DNA from: Prosthecobacter dejongeii
GTDB lineage: Bacteria > Verrucomicrobiota > Verrucomicrobiia > Verrucomicrobiales > Verrucomicrobiaceae
Reading direction: 5' to 3'
Assembly: GCF_014203045.1 (NCBI RefSeq)
Contig: NZ_JACHIF010000005.1
Span: forward strand, 62,001 to 126,000
DNA: 64,000 nucleotides
A program made the position numbers and the translations under genes. This document shows positions 27,687 through 36,372 of this stretch, piece after piece (the first letter of the stretch is position 1; every line of letters starts with the position of its first letter). The notes under the pieces were generated by a model. It saw only the letters and a program-made list of their open reading frames with translations. It made no database searches and was not told the origin of the DNA.

Positions 27687-28925
27687 ATGCGGTTCGTTTT
27701 CCTTCTTCCTTTTTGCGGTCTCAGCCTATCGTCCTTGGTGGCAGCGGATTGGCCTCAGTTTCTCGGGCCTCAGCGCCAGGGTATCGCAGCAGCGGAAGAG
27801 CCTGCTTTAAAAGGTCCCTTCAAGAGTGAGCCAGATCAGCTTTGGGAAAAATCGGTCGGGGCGGGATTTGCGGGCCCCGTCGTCAGCGGCGGCAAGGTGA
27901 TCCTCTTTCACCGCGAAGGCAGCGACATGACCACGGAAGCGGTGGAGGCCAAGACGGGCAAACCCCTGTGGCGCACCACCTATGTGACGGACTACGTGGA
28001 CAGCTTCGGTTTTGACAACGGGCCGCGCGCGGTGCCTGCCGTGGCTGAGGGGAAGGTCTTCACCCATGGTCCAGAGGGGCGTGTGACGGCGCTGGATCTG
28101 GAGACGGGCAAGGAACTGTGGGCCTATGACACCGCCTCCGCCGTGAATTCGCAGCCGGGTTTCTTTGGCCGTGCACCCTCTCCTCTGGTGGTTGCCGGAA
28201 AAGTCATCATCGCCGCGGGTGGCAGCCTGGGCGACAAACCAGCGGGCCTCATCGCGCTGGATACCCAAACGGGCAAACTCGTCTGGAACAGTGTGGAAGA
28301 TGAAGCTGGTTATGCCTCCCCGGTGATGCTGGGTGAAACCGTGCTGGCCTGGATGCGTAACAAACTTTGGTTAGTCAATCCAGAGACGGGTTTTGTGCTC
28401 GATTCCCTGCCCCTGCGCGCCAGCATGGAGGCCTCCGTCAATGCTGCGACTCCAGTCCCCTGCGGCGAAGGCCAGTGGTTTGTCTCGGCAGGTTATGGCG
28501 TGGGGGCGAATCTCTTCAAGATCACGCCGTTTCAGCAGCCTGCGTTTGAGGCGGTATGGCAAAAGCAAAAGACGCTGGACTGCCACTACAGCACACCCAT
28601 TTTTAAAGACGGGCATCTTTACGGCTTCGATGGCCGCCAGGAAACAGGGCAGACGCTGCGCTGCATCGAGGTGGCCACAGGCAAGGTCTGCTGGGACTCT
28701 CCGGGCATCCCCGGCGGCACACTGCTGCGGGTGGGGGATCAGCTCCTCGTCGTCACGGAGCAGGGTGAGCTATGGATCGTCAAAGGCTCTCCAGATAAGT
28801 TTGATCAAGTCGCCACCGTGCAGATCCTGCGCTCCAGCCACCGCAGCCATGCGGCCTTTGCCAATGGCGTCCTGTATGCGCGGGATACGGAAAAGGTGGT
28901 GGCCATCCGGCTAGGGGCGGAGTGA
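27687..28925 (+). CDS. Secreted PQQ-binding-like beta-propeller protein
   Basis: A 412-residue exported protein. The ATG at 27687 starts a signal peptide (MRFVFLLPFCGLSLSSLVAA) directly before DWPQFLGPQRQGIAAAEE, the standard opening of these verrucomicrobial proteins. Repeated blades carry the PQQ-like pattern (TGKPLWRTTY, TGKELWAYDTAS, TGKLVWNSVEDE, TGKVCWDSPG). No heme site or catalytic Asp/Glu set of quinoprotein dehydrogenases is evident, so it may be a binding or scaffold propeller. It is divergent from the PVC cytochrome across 124 bp, which suggests shared control. Confidence 0.85.
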   Translation: MRFVFLLPFCGLSLSSLVAADWPQFLGPQRQGIAAAEEPALKGPFKSEPDQLWEKSVGAGFAGPVVSGGKVILFHREGSDMTTEAVEAKTGKPLWRTTYVTDYVDSFGFDNGPRAVPAVAEGKVFTHGPEGRVTALDLETGKELWAYDTASAVNSQPGFFGRAPSPLVVAGKVIIAAGGSLGDKPAGLIALDTQTGKLVWNSVEDEAGYASPVMLGETVLAWMRNKLWLVNPETGFVLDSLPLRASMEASVNAATPVPCGEGQWFVSAGYGVGANLFKITPFQQPAFEAVWQKQKTLDCHYSTPIFKDGHLYGFDGRQETGQTLRCIEVATGKVCWDSPGIPGGTLLRVGDQLLVVTEQGELWIVKGSPDKFDQVATVQILRSSHRSHAAFANGVLYARDTEKVVAIRLGAE

Positions 28926-28965
28926 CAGCATTTGCCCTGCCGCCATCTCCGGCCAAAGTGCGCCC

Positions 28966-29703
28966 ATGTCCCTCAGTCGTTTTTATCTCCCCGCCTCCGA
29001 ATGGCAGCCAGAGGCCCTTAGCCTAACCGGGGACGAGGCCGCCCACTGTGCTCGCGTCCTGCGTAGGCAGGTGGGAGATGTGGTGGAAGTCTTCGATGGC
29101 GAAGGCCGTGTGGCCCAGGCCACGATCACGGCGGTGAGCAAAAGCAGCGTTCAGTTGTGCCCTACCTCGGACACGCGCCATGCGCCTCTGCCCTATCGCA
29201 TCCACCTGCTGCCTGCCATGATCAAGGCCGAGCCCTTCGAGTGGCTGCTGGAGAAAGCGGTGGAGCTGGGTGCGACGAGCATTCAACCCCTCGTCACCGA
29301 GCGCACCGTGGTGCATCTGGCGGGCGAGCATCTGGACAAAAAGATGGCCAAATGGCGCCGCCACATGATCGAGTCTGCCAAGCAGTGCCATACGCCCTTT
29401 GTGACCCGCTTGGAAAAACCCCGGTCCTTTGCCCAAGTGATCGCCAGCCTGCCCGCAGACAGCCTCAAAGTCCTGCCCGCCCTCAGCGAGCACAGCCGCA
29501 CCCTGCATGGCATCGCCAGCGGTCACCGCGAGGCCTACATCGCCATCGGTCCTGAGGGAGATTTTAGCCCGGCCGAGGAAGCCCTGGCCCAGCAGCAAGG
29601 TTTCATCCCCGTGACGCTCGGCCCCTTGATTTTACGCGCCGAAACCGCCGTGGTCTCTGCGCTGGCAGTACTGGGGCATGAGTTCTCAGGCCGGGAGCAG
29701 TAA
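28966..29703 (+). CDS. rsmE: 16S rRNA (uracil-1498-N3)-methyltransferase
   Basis: A 245-residue SPOUT methyltransferase. The N-terminal PUA-like part has TGDEAAHCARVLRRQVGDVV, and the C-terminal knot region has the diagnostic AIGPEGDFSPAEEALAQQ and LGPLILRAETAVVSALAVLG sentences that bind S-adenosylmethionine. RsmE methylates U1498 of 16S rRNA in the decoding region. Its 3' end overlaps the convergent Uma2 gene by 18 bp. Confidence 0.95.
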   Translation: MSLSRFYLPASEWQPEALSLTGDEAAHCARVLRRQVGDVVEVFDGEGRVAQATITAVSKSSVQLCPTSDTRHAPLPYRIHLLPAMIKAEPFEWLLEKAVELGATSIQPLVTERTVVHLAGEHLDKKMAKWRRHMIESAKQCHTPFVTRLEKPRSFAQVIASLPADSLKVLPALSEHSRTLHGIASGHREAYIAIGPEGDFSPAEEALAQQQGFIPVTLGPLILRAETAVVSALAVLGHEFSGREQ

Positions 29704-30294
29704 GTCTGCGACCTGAAATTCTAAACTCGGGAGACAGCTTAGAGCCACGGAATCGCCATGAGCGACGATGCGGGTCTGGCGGAATTCCTCACCTTCAGGA
29801 TCGCGAAACATGCGGATTCGGCTGCTTTCCAGATCAATGACCCAATACTCCTGAATGCCAGCCTTGGCATACACCCGAGCTTTGTCGCCGATGTCATGAC
29901 TCAACGTGGTGTCTGCGACTTCAACGATCAGAAGCGTTTCCTCAGGGCCTGGAGGCGCTTTGAGGAAATCGAGTTCCGAGCCCTTAACAATGCTGATGTC
30001 AGGCAAAGGTTCCGAAACACGACTGATGCGGATCGGGTTTTGCTCCTGAAGTGTGACCCCACTAGGCAAAAAAGAACTGAGCACTCGGGTGAGGCGATTG
30101 GTTTGGGCCGCATGTCTATGTCCAATGGGCATAAGCTCAAAGATTTCTCCATTTAGCAGTTCCAGCCGCGCATGATTTTCCCCCAGCAGCCCCGTGCGGG
30201 CCATTTCATGAAACGCATCTGCCGTAAAGACGAACCTCCGCGGCAGACCAGGCAGTTTTAGCCCGGCATTTGATGGAGCTTCAAGGACTTGCAT
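29686..30294 (-). CDS. Uma2 family putative endonuclease-fold protein
   Basis: A 202-residue Uma2/DUF820 protein, the second in this window. Landmarks are LELLNGEIFELMPIGHRHA, LPDISIV with the acidic residue, LLIVEVADTTLSHDIGDKAR with the E-V-x motif, and YAKAGIQEYWVIDLE at the end of the core. The ATG at 30294 is preferred over a TTG nine bases upstream. It overlaps rsmE tail-to-tail and is divergent from folC across 50 bp. The catalytic residues of the nuclease fold are present, but no biological role is known. Confidence 0.87.
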   Translation of the reverse strand: MQVLEAPSNAGLKLPGLPRRFVFTADAFHEMARTGLLGENHARLELLNGEIFELMPIGHRHAAQTNRLTRVLSSFLPSGVTLQEQNPIRISRVSEPLPDISIVKGSELDFLKAPPGPEETLLIVEVADTTLSHDIGDKARVYAKAGIQEYWVIDLESSRIRMFRDPEGEEFRQTRIVAHGDSVALSCLPSLEFQVADLLLPA

Positions 30295-30344
30295 GATGGA
30301 CAAGATTACAAGGCGGGGCCAGTTTCAGCAAATTCTATCCTCAC

Positions 30345-31574
30345 ATGTCCACACCCGCACTCGATTGGCTCTACAGCACGCAACTTTACGGCATCAAACT
30401 CGGTCTCGAGAATGTCCATAAGCTGCTGGAGGCCATGGCATTGCCGCAGGCGGGCATGAAGTTCATCCACGTGGCAGGCACCAATGGCAAGGGCAGCACC
30501 TGTGCCTTCATGCACGCCATTTTAAAGGAGTCTGGCATCTCCGCAGGGCTCTTTACCTCGCCTCATTTGATCCGCTTCAACGAGCGCATCCGCGATACAG
30601 AGCGTGAGATCTCTGATGAGGAACTGGAGGCTGGCCTGACGAAGATCCGCACGCTGGTGGCCGACTGGACTCCACACCCGACTTTTTTTGAGATCGCTCT
30701 GGCCCTGGCGCTGGATTGGTTTCGCCTGCGCGGCAATGAATGGGTGGTGCTAGAGACGGGCCTGGGTGGCCGCCTGGATGCCACGAATGCCATCACGCCC
30801 GAGGTCAGTGTGCTGACCCGCATCGGCCTGGATCATCGGGATCAACTGGGCGATACGATCGCCAAAATCGCCGGAGAAAAAGCGGGCATCATCAAACAAG
30901 GCGTGCCCGTGGTTTCAGCCCCGCAGGAGGAGTCTGCCCTGAAAGTGATCGAGCGCACCGCCAAGTCCCTGAAAGCCCCTTTCACTTTAGTGGATGGTCC
31001 TTTGTCGAACGTGAAGTTAGGCCTCATGGGGCCGCACCAGGCCTGGAATGCCTCACTGGCCCTGGAGGGACTGCGGGAAGCAGGCATCCGTGTGCCTGCC
31101 GTGGTGCTGGAATCTGCCCTGCAAAACGTTCACTGGGCTGGGCGCTTTCATCAGTTGGAAGAAGGCCGCGTGGTGGTGGATGGGGCGCACAATGGCGATG
31201 CGGCCCTGGCTCTGGCCTGGACATGGAAGACGGAGTTCCCCGGGCAAAAAGCCACTGTCATTTTCGGCGGCTCGACGGGCAAGGATCTGGTGGATGTGAT
31301 GTGGCCCCTGGCCGAGATCGCGGAACGCTGGGTGCTAACCCCTTTTCAATCACCGCGCTCCGTGCCCGTGGAGACCCTTTCTGAAGCACTGGCCGAAGCC
31401 ATGGCGGATGCCGAAGGCGACATCGAATCGATGGAGGCCCGCAGTCTGGACGATGCCTACGACGTCGCTCGCCAATTCCCCGAGCGCGTGCTGGTCACTG
31501 GATCTTTGTTCCTTGTGGGTGAGTTTCTCAGCAAGGTCACCACCTCCGGCACCTACCAGCCCAGCGGCCAGTAG
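30345..31574 (+). CDS. folC: Bifunctional folylpolyglutamate synthase / dihydrofolate synthase
   Basis: A 409-residue Mur-ligase-family enzyme. The P-loop FIHVAGTNGKGSTCAFMHAI, then GLFTSPHLIRFNERI, ETGLGGRLDATNAI, LDHRDQLGDTIAKIAGEKAG and VVDGAHNGDAALALA are all characteristic of FolC. It adds glutamate to dihydropteroate and to reduced folates in the cytoplasm. It ends one base before the convergent recD2 gene, so there is no intergenic terminator here. Confidence 0.95.
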   Translation: MSTPALDWLYSTQLYGIKLGLENVHKLLEAMALPQAGMKFIHVAGTNGKGSTCAFMHAILKESGISAGLFTSPHLIRFNERIRDTEREISDEELEAGLTKIRTLVADWTPHPTFFEIALALALDWFRLRGNEWVVLETGLGGRLDATNAITPEVSVLTRIGLDHRDQLGDTIAKIAGEKAGIIKQGVPVVSAPQEESALKVIERTAKSLKAPFTLVDGPLSNVKLGLMGPHQAWNASLALEGLREAGIRVPAVVLESALQNVHWAGRFHQLEEGRVVVDGAHNGDAALALAWTWKTEFPGQKATVIFGGSTGKDLVDVMWPLAEIAERWVLTPFQSPRSVPVETLSEALAEAMADAEGDIESMEARSLDDAYDVARQFPERVLVTGSLFLVGEFLSKVTTSGTYQPSGQ

Positions 31575-33749
31575 TCACAGCAGCTCCTTTAGCCCCGTCC
31601 AGCGTTTCCGGCTTTCCTGCCTGCCCACGGCCATGCTGAGGGCGCGTGGATCCCCCACCAGCACCACCAGCTTTTTCGCCCGTGTGACGGCGGTGTAGAT
31701 GAGGCTACGCTCTAGCAAGACATAATGCTGGGTGCTCACGGGAATGATGACGCAGGGAAACTCGCTGCCCTGGCTTTTATGAATGGTGAGGGCGTAGGCC
31801 AGTTGCAGCTCATCCAGCTCCCCTGGCTCATAGTCCACTAGGCGATCTCCCTCAAAGCGGACGCTGAGTTTCAGCGGATCGGTCTCAATGGTGACGATAT
31901 GGCCGATGTCGCCATTGAAGACTTCTTTGTCGTAGTTGTTGTGCGTCTGGATGACCTTGTCCCCCACTCGGTAAGTGGTCTGGAAACGCTCCAGTTCATA
32001 CTTCATCTCATGCGCCGGGTTGAGGGCCGATTGCAGAGATTCATTGAGGCTGCGCGTGCCTAACCAATGGCGATTCATCGGCGTCAGCACCTGGATGTCC
32101 TGGATGGGATCAAACTTATACTTTGCAGGCAGGCGCTGGTGCGCCAGTTGCACAATGAGGTCGCGGGTTTCTTCCGGCGATTGAGTCTCCAAGAAAAAGA
32201 AGTCGCTCTCCCGCTGCGGTTTCAGGTCCGGCACACAGCCACGATTGATCTCATGCGCACTGGTGATGATGCGGCTGGTGGCAGCCTGGCGGAAGATTTC
32301 CGTGAGCTGCACGCAGGGCACCTTGCCACTGGAGATGAGGTCATTCAGCACCATGCCCGGGCCCACGGAGGGGAGCTGGTCTGCATCTCCCACCAGCAGC
32401 AGATGCGCCCCTGCGGGCAGGGCCGAGAGGAACTGTGCCATCAGCGGCGCATCCAGCATGGAGCACTCATCCACCACAAAAAGGTCGCCCGTCAGCGGAT
32501 GGCCATTGTGCCGTCCCCAGTTTCCCAGACCCTGATATTCTAACAAACGATGCAATGTCTTCGCTTCCAGGCCTGTGCTCTCATTCAGCCGTTTCGCCGC
32601 ACGGCCCGTCGGTGCAGCCAGCACCATCTTCACCTTTTGATCTCGCAGTACTGTGAGGATGGTACGCAGGATGGTCGTCTTGCCCACCCCTGGGCCGCCG
32701 GTGATGATGAGGCAGCGATTTTTCAGGGCCTCTTTGACGGCGCGCTGTTGGCTTTCGGCCAGTACCTTGCCGGTATCCTGGGCAGCCTTCGCCATCGCAG
32801 CCTCCACATCCATTCGAGGGTAAGCGGGCGGGAAAGATACCAGCGTGGCGATGGAGCGGGCGATGCTTTGCTCCGCCGCGCGCAGGTAGGGCAGATAAAG
32901 AAAGCTCTGCCCATTCAGCGCATGGCGCTCCAGTTGCGAAGCGGTGATGAGTGTTTCCACCTCCGGCTGCAACAAGGAATCTGCCGCGCCCAGAAGCTGC
33001 GCCGTCTGCTCCATGACCCGTCCTTCTGGCAGGCAGCAGTGGCCGCTGCTGGCCGCCGTCTCCAGCACATGCAGCAGACCTGCACGCAGACGTTCGGGAG
33101 CATCTTTGGCCACGCCCATTTGATGTGCGATGCTATCCGCCGTTTTAAAACCGATGCCGTGGATGTCCTGGGCGAGGCGATAAGGATTGGTCGTCAGCAC
33201 GGACAGCGCCTCTTCCCCATAGGTCTTGTGAATGCGCAGCGCCCGGGAAGAGCTGATGCCGTTCTGATGCAGAAAGAGCATGATGTTATGCACAGACTTC
33301 TGCTTCATCCACGATTCACGAATCTCCTGTCGGCGCTTTTTGCCGATGCCCTCCACGCCTTCCAGTTTTGAGGATTCATTCTCGATGATCTCGAAGATGC
33401 CTTTGCCGAATTTTTTCACCAACCGCTTCGCATACGCCGGGCCGATGCCTTCGATCAAACCGCTGCCCAAGTACTTTTCGATGCCCTCGCTGGAGTCTGG
33501 CCGCGTCAGCTTCAGCGTGTCCGCCTTAAATTGCTGTCCATACTCCCGCGTGGCCTCCCAGCGGCCCTGGGCTTCAAACTGCTCACCCGCCACTACACGC
33601 GGAGATTTGCCGATGAGGCTCACGGCCTCCCGCCGCCCCTGGGGGATCACCTTCAGGATGCAGTAGCCCGTGTCTTCCGTGTGATACACCACCCGCTCCA
33701 CCAGCCCATGCAGGGTCTCTGTGGGGGCAGGGTTGGCATCGCGATTCAT
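31575..33749 (-). CDS. recD2: RecD2-type ATP-dependent DNA helicase
   Basis: A 724-residue SF1B helicase. The N-terminal 330 residues are the RecD2/YrrC extension with helix-hairpin-helix repeats (LIEGIGPAYAKRLVKKFG, LEGVEGIGKKRRQEI, DIHGIGFKTADSIAHQM). Walker A GGPGVGKTT is at 351-359, Walker B is VVDECSMLD, and the end carries QLAYALTIHKSQGSEFP and IYTAVTRAKKLVVLVG (helicase motifs V-VI). RecD2 unwinds 5'-3' and works in mismatch and replication-fork repair in bacteria without RecBC partners. Start ATG at 33749. Confidence 0.93.
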   Translation of the reverse strand: MNRDANPAPTETLHGLVERVVYHTEDTGYCILKVIPQGRREAVSLIGKSPRVVAGEQFEAQGRWEATREYGQQFKADTLKLTRPDSSEGIEKYLGSGLIEGIGPAYAKRLVKKFGKGIFEIIENESSKLEGVEGIGKKRRQEIRESWMKQKSVHNIMLFLHQNGISSSRALRIHKTYGEEALSVLTTNPYRLAQDIHGIGFKTADSIAHQMGVAKDAPERLRAGLLHVLETAASSGHCCLPEGRVMEQTAQLLGAADSLLQPEVETLITASQLERHALNGQSFLYLPYLRAAEQSIARSIATLVSFPPAYPRMDVEAAMAKAAQDTGKVLAESQQRAVKEALKNRCLIITGGPGVGKTTILRTILTVLRDQKVKMVLAAPTGRAAKRLNESTGLEAKTLHRLLEYQGLGNWGRHNGHPLTGDLFVVDECSMLDAPLMAQFLSALPAGAHLLLVGDADQLPSVGPGMVLNDLISSGKVPCVQLTEIFRQAATSRIITSAHEINRGCVPDLKPQRESDFFFLETQSPEETRDLIVQLAHQRLPAKYKFDPIQDIQVLTPMNRHWLGTRSLNESLQSALNPAHEMKYELERFQTTYRVGDKVIQTHNNYDKEVFNGDIGHIVTIETDPLKLSVRFEGDRLVDYEPGELDELQLAYALTIHKSQGSEFPCVIIPVSTQHYVLLERSLIYTAVTRAKKLVVLVGDPRALSMAVGRQESRKRWTGLKELL

Positions 33750-33800
33750 GACCGCAGACTAACGTGAACAGTCGCGGAATCGCAAATCTTCAAATGCCCA

Positions 33801-34157
33801 TCAGCCTCGGTTTACCCACAGCCAAATCCCGGACAGGATGAGCGCACCGAGAGCGATCAAAACCAGACGAACCTGGAGCTTCACCCGCTGCATGCGCTGC
33901 TTTTCACGCGGATCTTTATCAATCTGCTCCAACTGCTCCATCACCGCCCGTACCTGCTCGTCCACAAACTGCGGCTTTTGCCCCGCCTGGATCTCGCGCG
34001 AAATCGCCTCCAGCTTGTCCGGCTTCAAGTAATGATCCGTCGTGATGAGATGCCGCGCCCGATCTTCCAGACTCTCAGGCACAAACCGACACACCGGGCA
34101 GGCCTTCCAGGCACCCGTTTTCATGCGTCCACATTCCAGGCAAACAGCGGCGGTCAT
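33801..34157 (-). CDS. Small zinc-ribbon protein with C-terminal membrane anchor
   Basis: A 118-residue protein. Two CxxC knuckles, CLECG (about 7-11) and CPVC (about 20-23), form a zinc ribbon; a helical charged middle follows, and residues about 95-114 form a membrane helix (LVLIALGALILSGIWLWV). It lies 51 bp before recD2 on the same strand and could share its transcript. Function not recognised. Confidence 0.7.
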   Translation of the reverse strand: MTAAVCLECGRMKTGAWKACPVCRFVPESLEDRARHLITTDHYLKPDKLEAISREIQAGQKPQFVDEQVRAVMEQLEQIDKDPREKQRMQRVKLQVRLVLIALGALILSGIWLWVNRG

Positions 34158-34277
34158 AGGTCTTTAAATTCATCAGGCCAGATCGCTTCCGTAAATCCAA
34201 AAAGCATCCCGGTTGCGAACTCGCTGGTCATTACACATTTGGCCTTTGTCTGGAATCTGTGTGTCCCGCGTTGCCGT

Positions 34278-34293
34278 TGGCACAAGATGCGCT
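34278..34293 (+). promoter_or_regulatory. Weak sigma-54-like site upstream of terC
   Basis: TGGCAC followed by GG-N10-GC spacing (GC at 34291-34292) ends about 27 bp before the ATG at 34320. The two T residues normally before GC are missing, so it is a low-confidence candidate. No yybP-ykoY-like manganese riboswitch is recognisable in the leader. Confidence 0.25.
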
Positions 34294-34319
34294 AGCATCG
34301 GCCCACTCTCTCACTCCCT

Positions 34320-35102
34320 ATGGATATCCTCCCTCTCCTCGCCGTCAATGTCTTCGACATGTCTTGGGTTTCTAGCCCGGAGGCATGGATCGCGCTCGCC
34401 ACTCTGACGGTGATGGAGATCGTCCTGGGGATTGATAACATCGTCTTCATTTCCATCCTGGTGGATAAGCTACCTGTGGCCGAGCGCGCCCGTGCCCGCT
34501 TCCTGGGCTTGGCCTTTGCGATGGTCACCCGCATTCTTCTGCTGCTCTCTATTACTTGGGTCATGCAGCTCAAAAACCCGCTCTTTGCCGTTTTCAGCCA
34601 TCAGATTTCGGGTAAGGACCTCATCCTGATCCTGGGTGGTCTATTCCTCCTGTGGAAGAGCACCAAGGAAATTCACCACAAGATCGAAGGTGCCCACGAA
34701 GAGGCCCACACCGCCAGCAAAGGCCGCGCAGCCCTGAGTTCCATCCTCATCCAGATCGCCATTCTAGACATCGTCTTCTCGCTGGATTCTGTCATCACCG
34801 CCGTCGGCATGGTGGATGACATCATGGTCATGGTCATCGCTGTGATGATCGCTGTCGGCTTCATGATGGTGTTCGCGGGCACGGTGAGTGACTTCATCAG
34901 CAGGCACCCGACCGTGAAGGTGCTGGCACTTTCTTTCCTCCTGCTCATCGGCACCACGCTGATTGCGGAGGGCTTCCACGTTCACTTCCAGAAAGGCTAC
35001 GTCTATTTTGCCATGGCCTTCTCCATCATGGTGGAGTTTCTGAACATTCGCATGAAGAGCAAGGCCGAGAAAAAAGCCGCTGCTCTGGCCGCAGGGAAGT
35101 AA
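34320..35102 (+). CDS. TerC family integral membrane protein
   Basis: A 260-residue protein with about seven membrane helices. The family motifs LTVMEIVLGIDNIVFISILV in the second helix and IAILDIVFSLDSVITAVGM in the middle supply the paired acidic and asparagine residues typical of TerC/Alx. Such proteins export or handle metal ions, mainly manganese, and were first named for tellurite resistance. A strong intrinsic terminator follows directly, so it is probably monocistronic. Confidence 0.93.
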   Translation: MDILPLLAVNVFDMSWVSSPEAWIALATLTVMEIVLGIDNIVFISILVDKLPVAERARARFLGLAFAMVTRILLLLSITWVMQLKNPLFAVFSHQISGKDLILILGGLFLLWKSTKEIHHKIEGAHEEAHTASKGRAALSSILIQIAILDIVFSLDSVITAVGMVDDIMVMVIAVMIAVGFMMVFAGTVSDFISRHPTVKVLALSFLLLIGTTLIAEGFHVHFQKGYVYFAMAFSIMVEFLNIRMKSKAEKKAAALAAGK

Positions 35103-35131
35103 TTTCCCCCTTTCATCCTCGCGTTTATTTG

Positions 35132-35165
35132 AAAAACCCCGGGCCGATCTGGCTCGGGGTTTTTT
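35132..35165 (+). terminator. Intrinsic terminator after terC
   Basis: Stem CCCCGGGCC / GGCTCGGGG (one G-U pair) with loop GATCT and a run of six T, preceded by an A tract. It ends 63 bp downstream of the stop codon of terC. Confidence 0.9.
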
Positions 35166-35189
35166 ATGCCCATGCACTGCGCCATTTTG

Positions 35190-35226
35190 GCTATTGAGTG
35201 TGACAGGAGGTTTCTCCAATAGTGAC
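35190..35226 (+). promoter_or_regulatory. Possible upstream activator site of hsp20
   Basis: CTATTG and CAATAG form an inverted repeat enclosing GGAG-GTTT-CTCC and two GTGAC half-sites. It lies about 90-120 bp upstream of the sigma-54 promoter, the usual distance for an enhancer-binding protein. This is inference from the layout. Confidence 0.35.
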
Positions 35227-35313
35227 ATAATGGCTTTAATGAATGCCGTCTCGTAAAAGTCAATTTCACTTAGTCTGTTGATTACCAGTGGATTAAATCC
35301 AAGCGCCTCACTT

Positions 35314-35329
35314 TGGCACAGAGGATGCA
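35314..35329 (+). promoter_or_regulatory. Sigma-54 (-24/-12) promoter of the hsp20 pair
   Basis: TGGCAC-AGAGGA-TGCA has the invariant GG and GC dinucleotides exactly ten bases apart and the preferred TGGCAC and TGCA contexts. It lies 57 bp upstream of the hsp20 ATG at 35387, which would give a leader of roughly 45 nucleotides. It is preceded by a terminator and directed towards the heat-shock genes. Confidence 0.75.
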
Positions 35330-35386
35330 CTTCTTTAGAACCGTCTTAACAAGACATTCTTGATCAACTCAAACTCATTCAAACCT

Positions 35387-35815
35387 ATGAAACTCGCACG
35401 TTACACTCCTTCCTTTGATCTCGGTCGAGTCGCCGACTTTGACCAATGGCTGCGTCATCCGTTTGCTGGTTTCCCCGCCGTGGGCCAGCTCCTCGGTGAC
35501 TTTCTGCCCGGCGTTGCCGGTCGCCTCGCTGCCGATGTCTATGAGGACCAGGACAACTACTACGCCCGCTTTGAACTTCCCGGTGTGAAGAAGGAAGACG
35601 TGAAGGTGGAGGTACATGACCGCCTCCTCACCGTCTCCACCCAGCGCCAAACGAAGGACGAAGGGCAGGAGGAATCCTACAGCCTCAGCCGCTCCATCTC
35701 CGTTCCGGAAAGCGTCCGTGCCGATGCCATCGCCGCGAAGATGGAAGACGGCATCCTCACCGTGACCCTGCCGAAGCAGGAAGAGAGGAAACCCAAGCTG
35801 ATCCAAGTCAACTAA
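35387..35815 (+). CDS. Hsp20/alpha-crystallin small heat-shock protein
   Basis: A 142-residue small heat-shock protein. The alpha-crystallin domain spans about 47-135 with the sentences DNYYARFELPGVKKEDVKVE and AKMEDGILTVTLPK, and a C-terminal I-x-V-like tail (KLIQVN). An in-frame TTG upstream at 35360 is disfavoured; the ATG at 35387 begins MKLARYTPSFD. It prevents aggregation of unfolding proteins in the cytoplasm. A sigma-54-type promoter lies upstream and a second hsp20 follows after 84 bp. Confidence 0.93.
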   Translation: MKLARYTPSFDLGRVADFDQWLRHPFAGFPAVGQLLGDFLPGVAGRLAADVYEDQDNYYARFELPGVKKEDVKVEVHDRLLTVSTQRQTKDEGQEESYSLSRSISVPESVRADAIAAKMEDGILTVTLPKQEERKPKLIQVN

Positions 35816-35832
35816 CCCCCAACCCCCAGGGA

Positions 35833-35853
35833 GCGCGGGCACACAGCCCGCCT
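35833..35853 (+). other. Hairpin between the two hsp20 genes
   Basis: GCGGGC-ACACA-GCCCGC in the 84-bp gap. No T tract follows, so it may stabilise or partially attenuate the dicistronic mRNA rather than end it. Confidence 0.4.
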
Positions 35854-35899
35854 CCTTCCTTCACCCAACCTCGATTTAACAAACGACCTGATCTTTTTT

Positions 35900-36292
35900 A
35901 TGAACGCTACCTGCTGCAACCCTGCCTCCACCGCCACTCAATCTGCCCCTAGCGTGGGCGTGACAGAGAGCCTGCAAAAACCCCTCTACAACGTCATCGG
36001 CAATGCCGATGCCTACGAAGTCCGTGTCGAACTGCCTGGGGTCGCCAAGAGCGGTGTCAAGATTGACCTGGAGGATAATGTGCTCTCCATCCGTGGCGAG
36101 CGCCAGTCGGCCACCCCTGAAGGCTGGAAAACGCTCCATCGCGAGCTCTCCACCCTCGGTTACCAACTCCGACTGCGTCTCAACACGCCCGTGGATGAGG
36201 ACAAGCTGACCGCCAACCTCGAAAATGGGGTGCTGACGCTGAAGCTCCCCCTCAAGGAAGCCGCCAAGCCTCGCCGGATCGAAGTCCAATAA
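35900..36292 (+). CDS. Second Hsp20/alpha-crystallin small heat-shock protein
   Basis: A 130-residue protein with a cysteine-containing N-terminus (MNATCCNPAS) and an alpha-crystallin domain at about 25-125: NADAYEVRVELPGVAKSGVK and ANLENGVLTLKLPLKE, ending RRIEVQ. It differs clearly from the first copy, so the pair is likely to form hetero-oligomers in the manner of IbpA/IbpB. No independent promoter is obvious; a strong terminator ends the unit. Confidence 0.92.
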   Translation: MNATCCNPASTATQSAPSVGVTESLQKPLYNVIGNADAYEVRVELPGVAKSGVKIDLEDNVLSIRGERQSATPEGWKTLHRELSTLGYQLRLRLNTPVDEDKLTANLENGVLTLKLPLKEAAKPRRIEVQ

Positions 36293-36322
36293 CCTCCATC
36301 TTTTAAAAACCCCAAACCCCAG

Positions 36323-36353
36323 CGCAGCATCGGCAACGGTGCTGCGTTTTTTT
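36323..36353 (+). terminator. Intrinsic terminator of the hsp20 operon
   Basis: CGCAGCA / TGCTGCG stem with the loop TCGGCAACGG and seven T residues, 30 bp after the second hsp20 stop codon. Confidence 0.9.
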
Positions 36354-36372
36354 AGCGGCAAATTCAGGGGCC

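Noticed and set aside
18395..30294. The two Uma2 proteins as a restriction or transposon system
   Set aside because: They are unrelated in position, lack methylase or terminal repeats, and the family is dispersed widely as single genes.
34158..34319. yybP-ykoY manganese riboswitch upstream of terC
   Set aside because: The conserved loops of that riboswitch could not be found in this leader.
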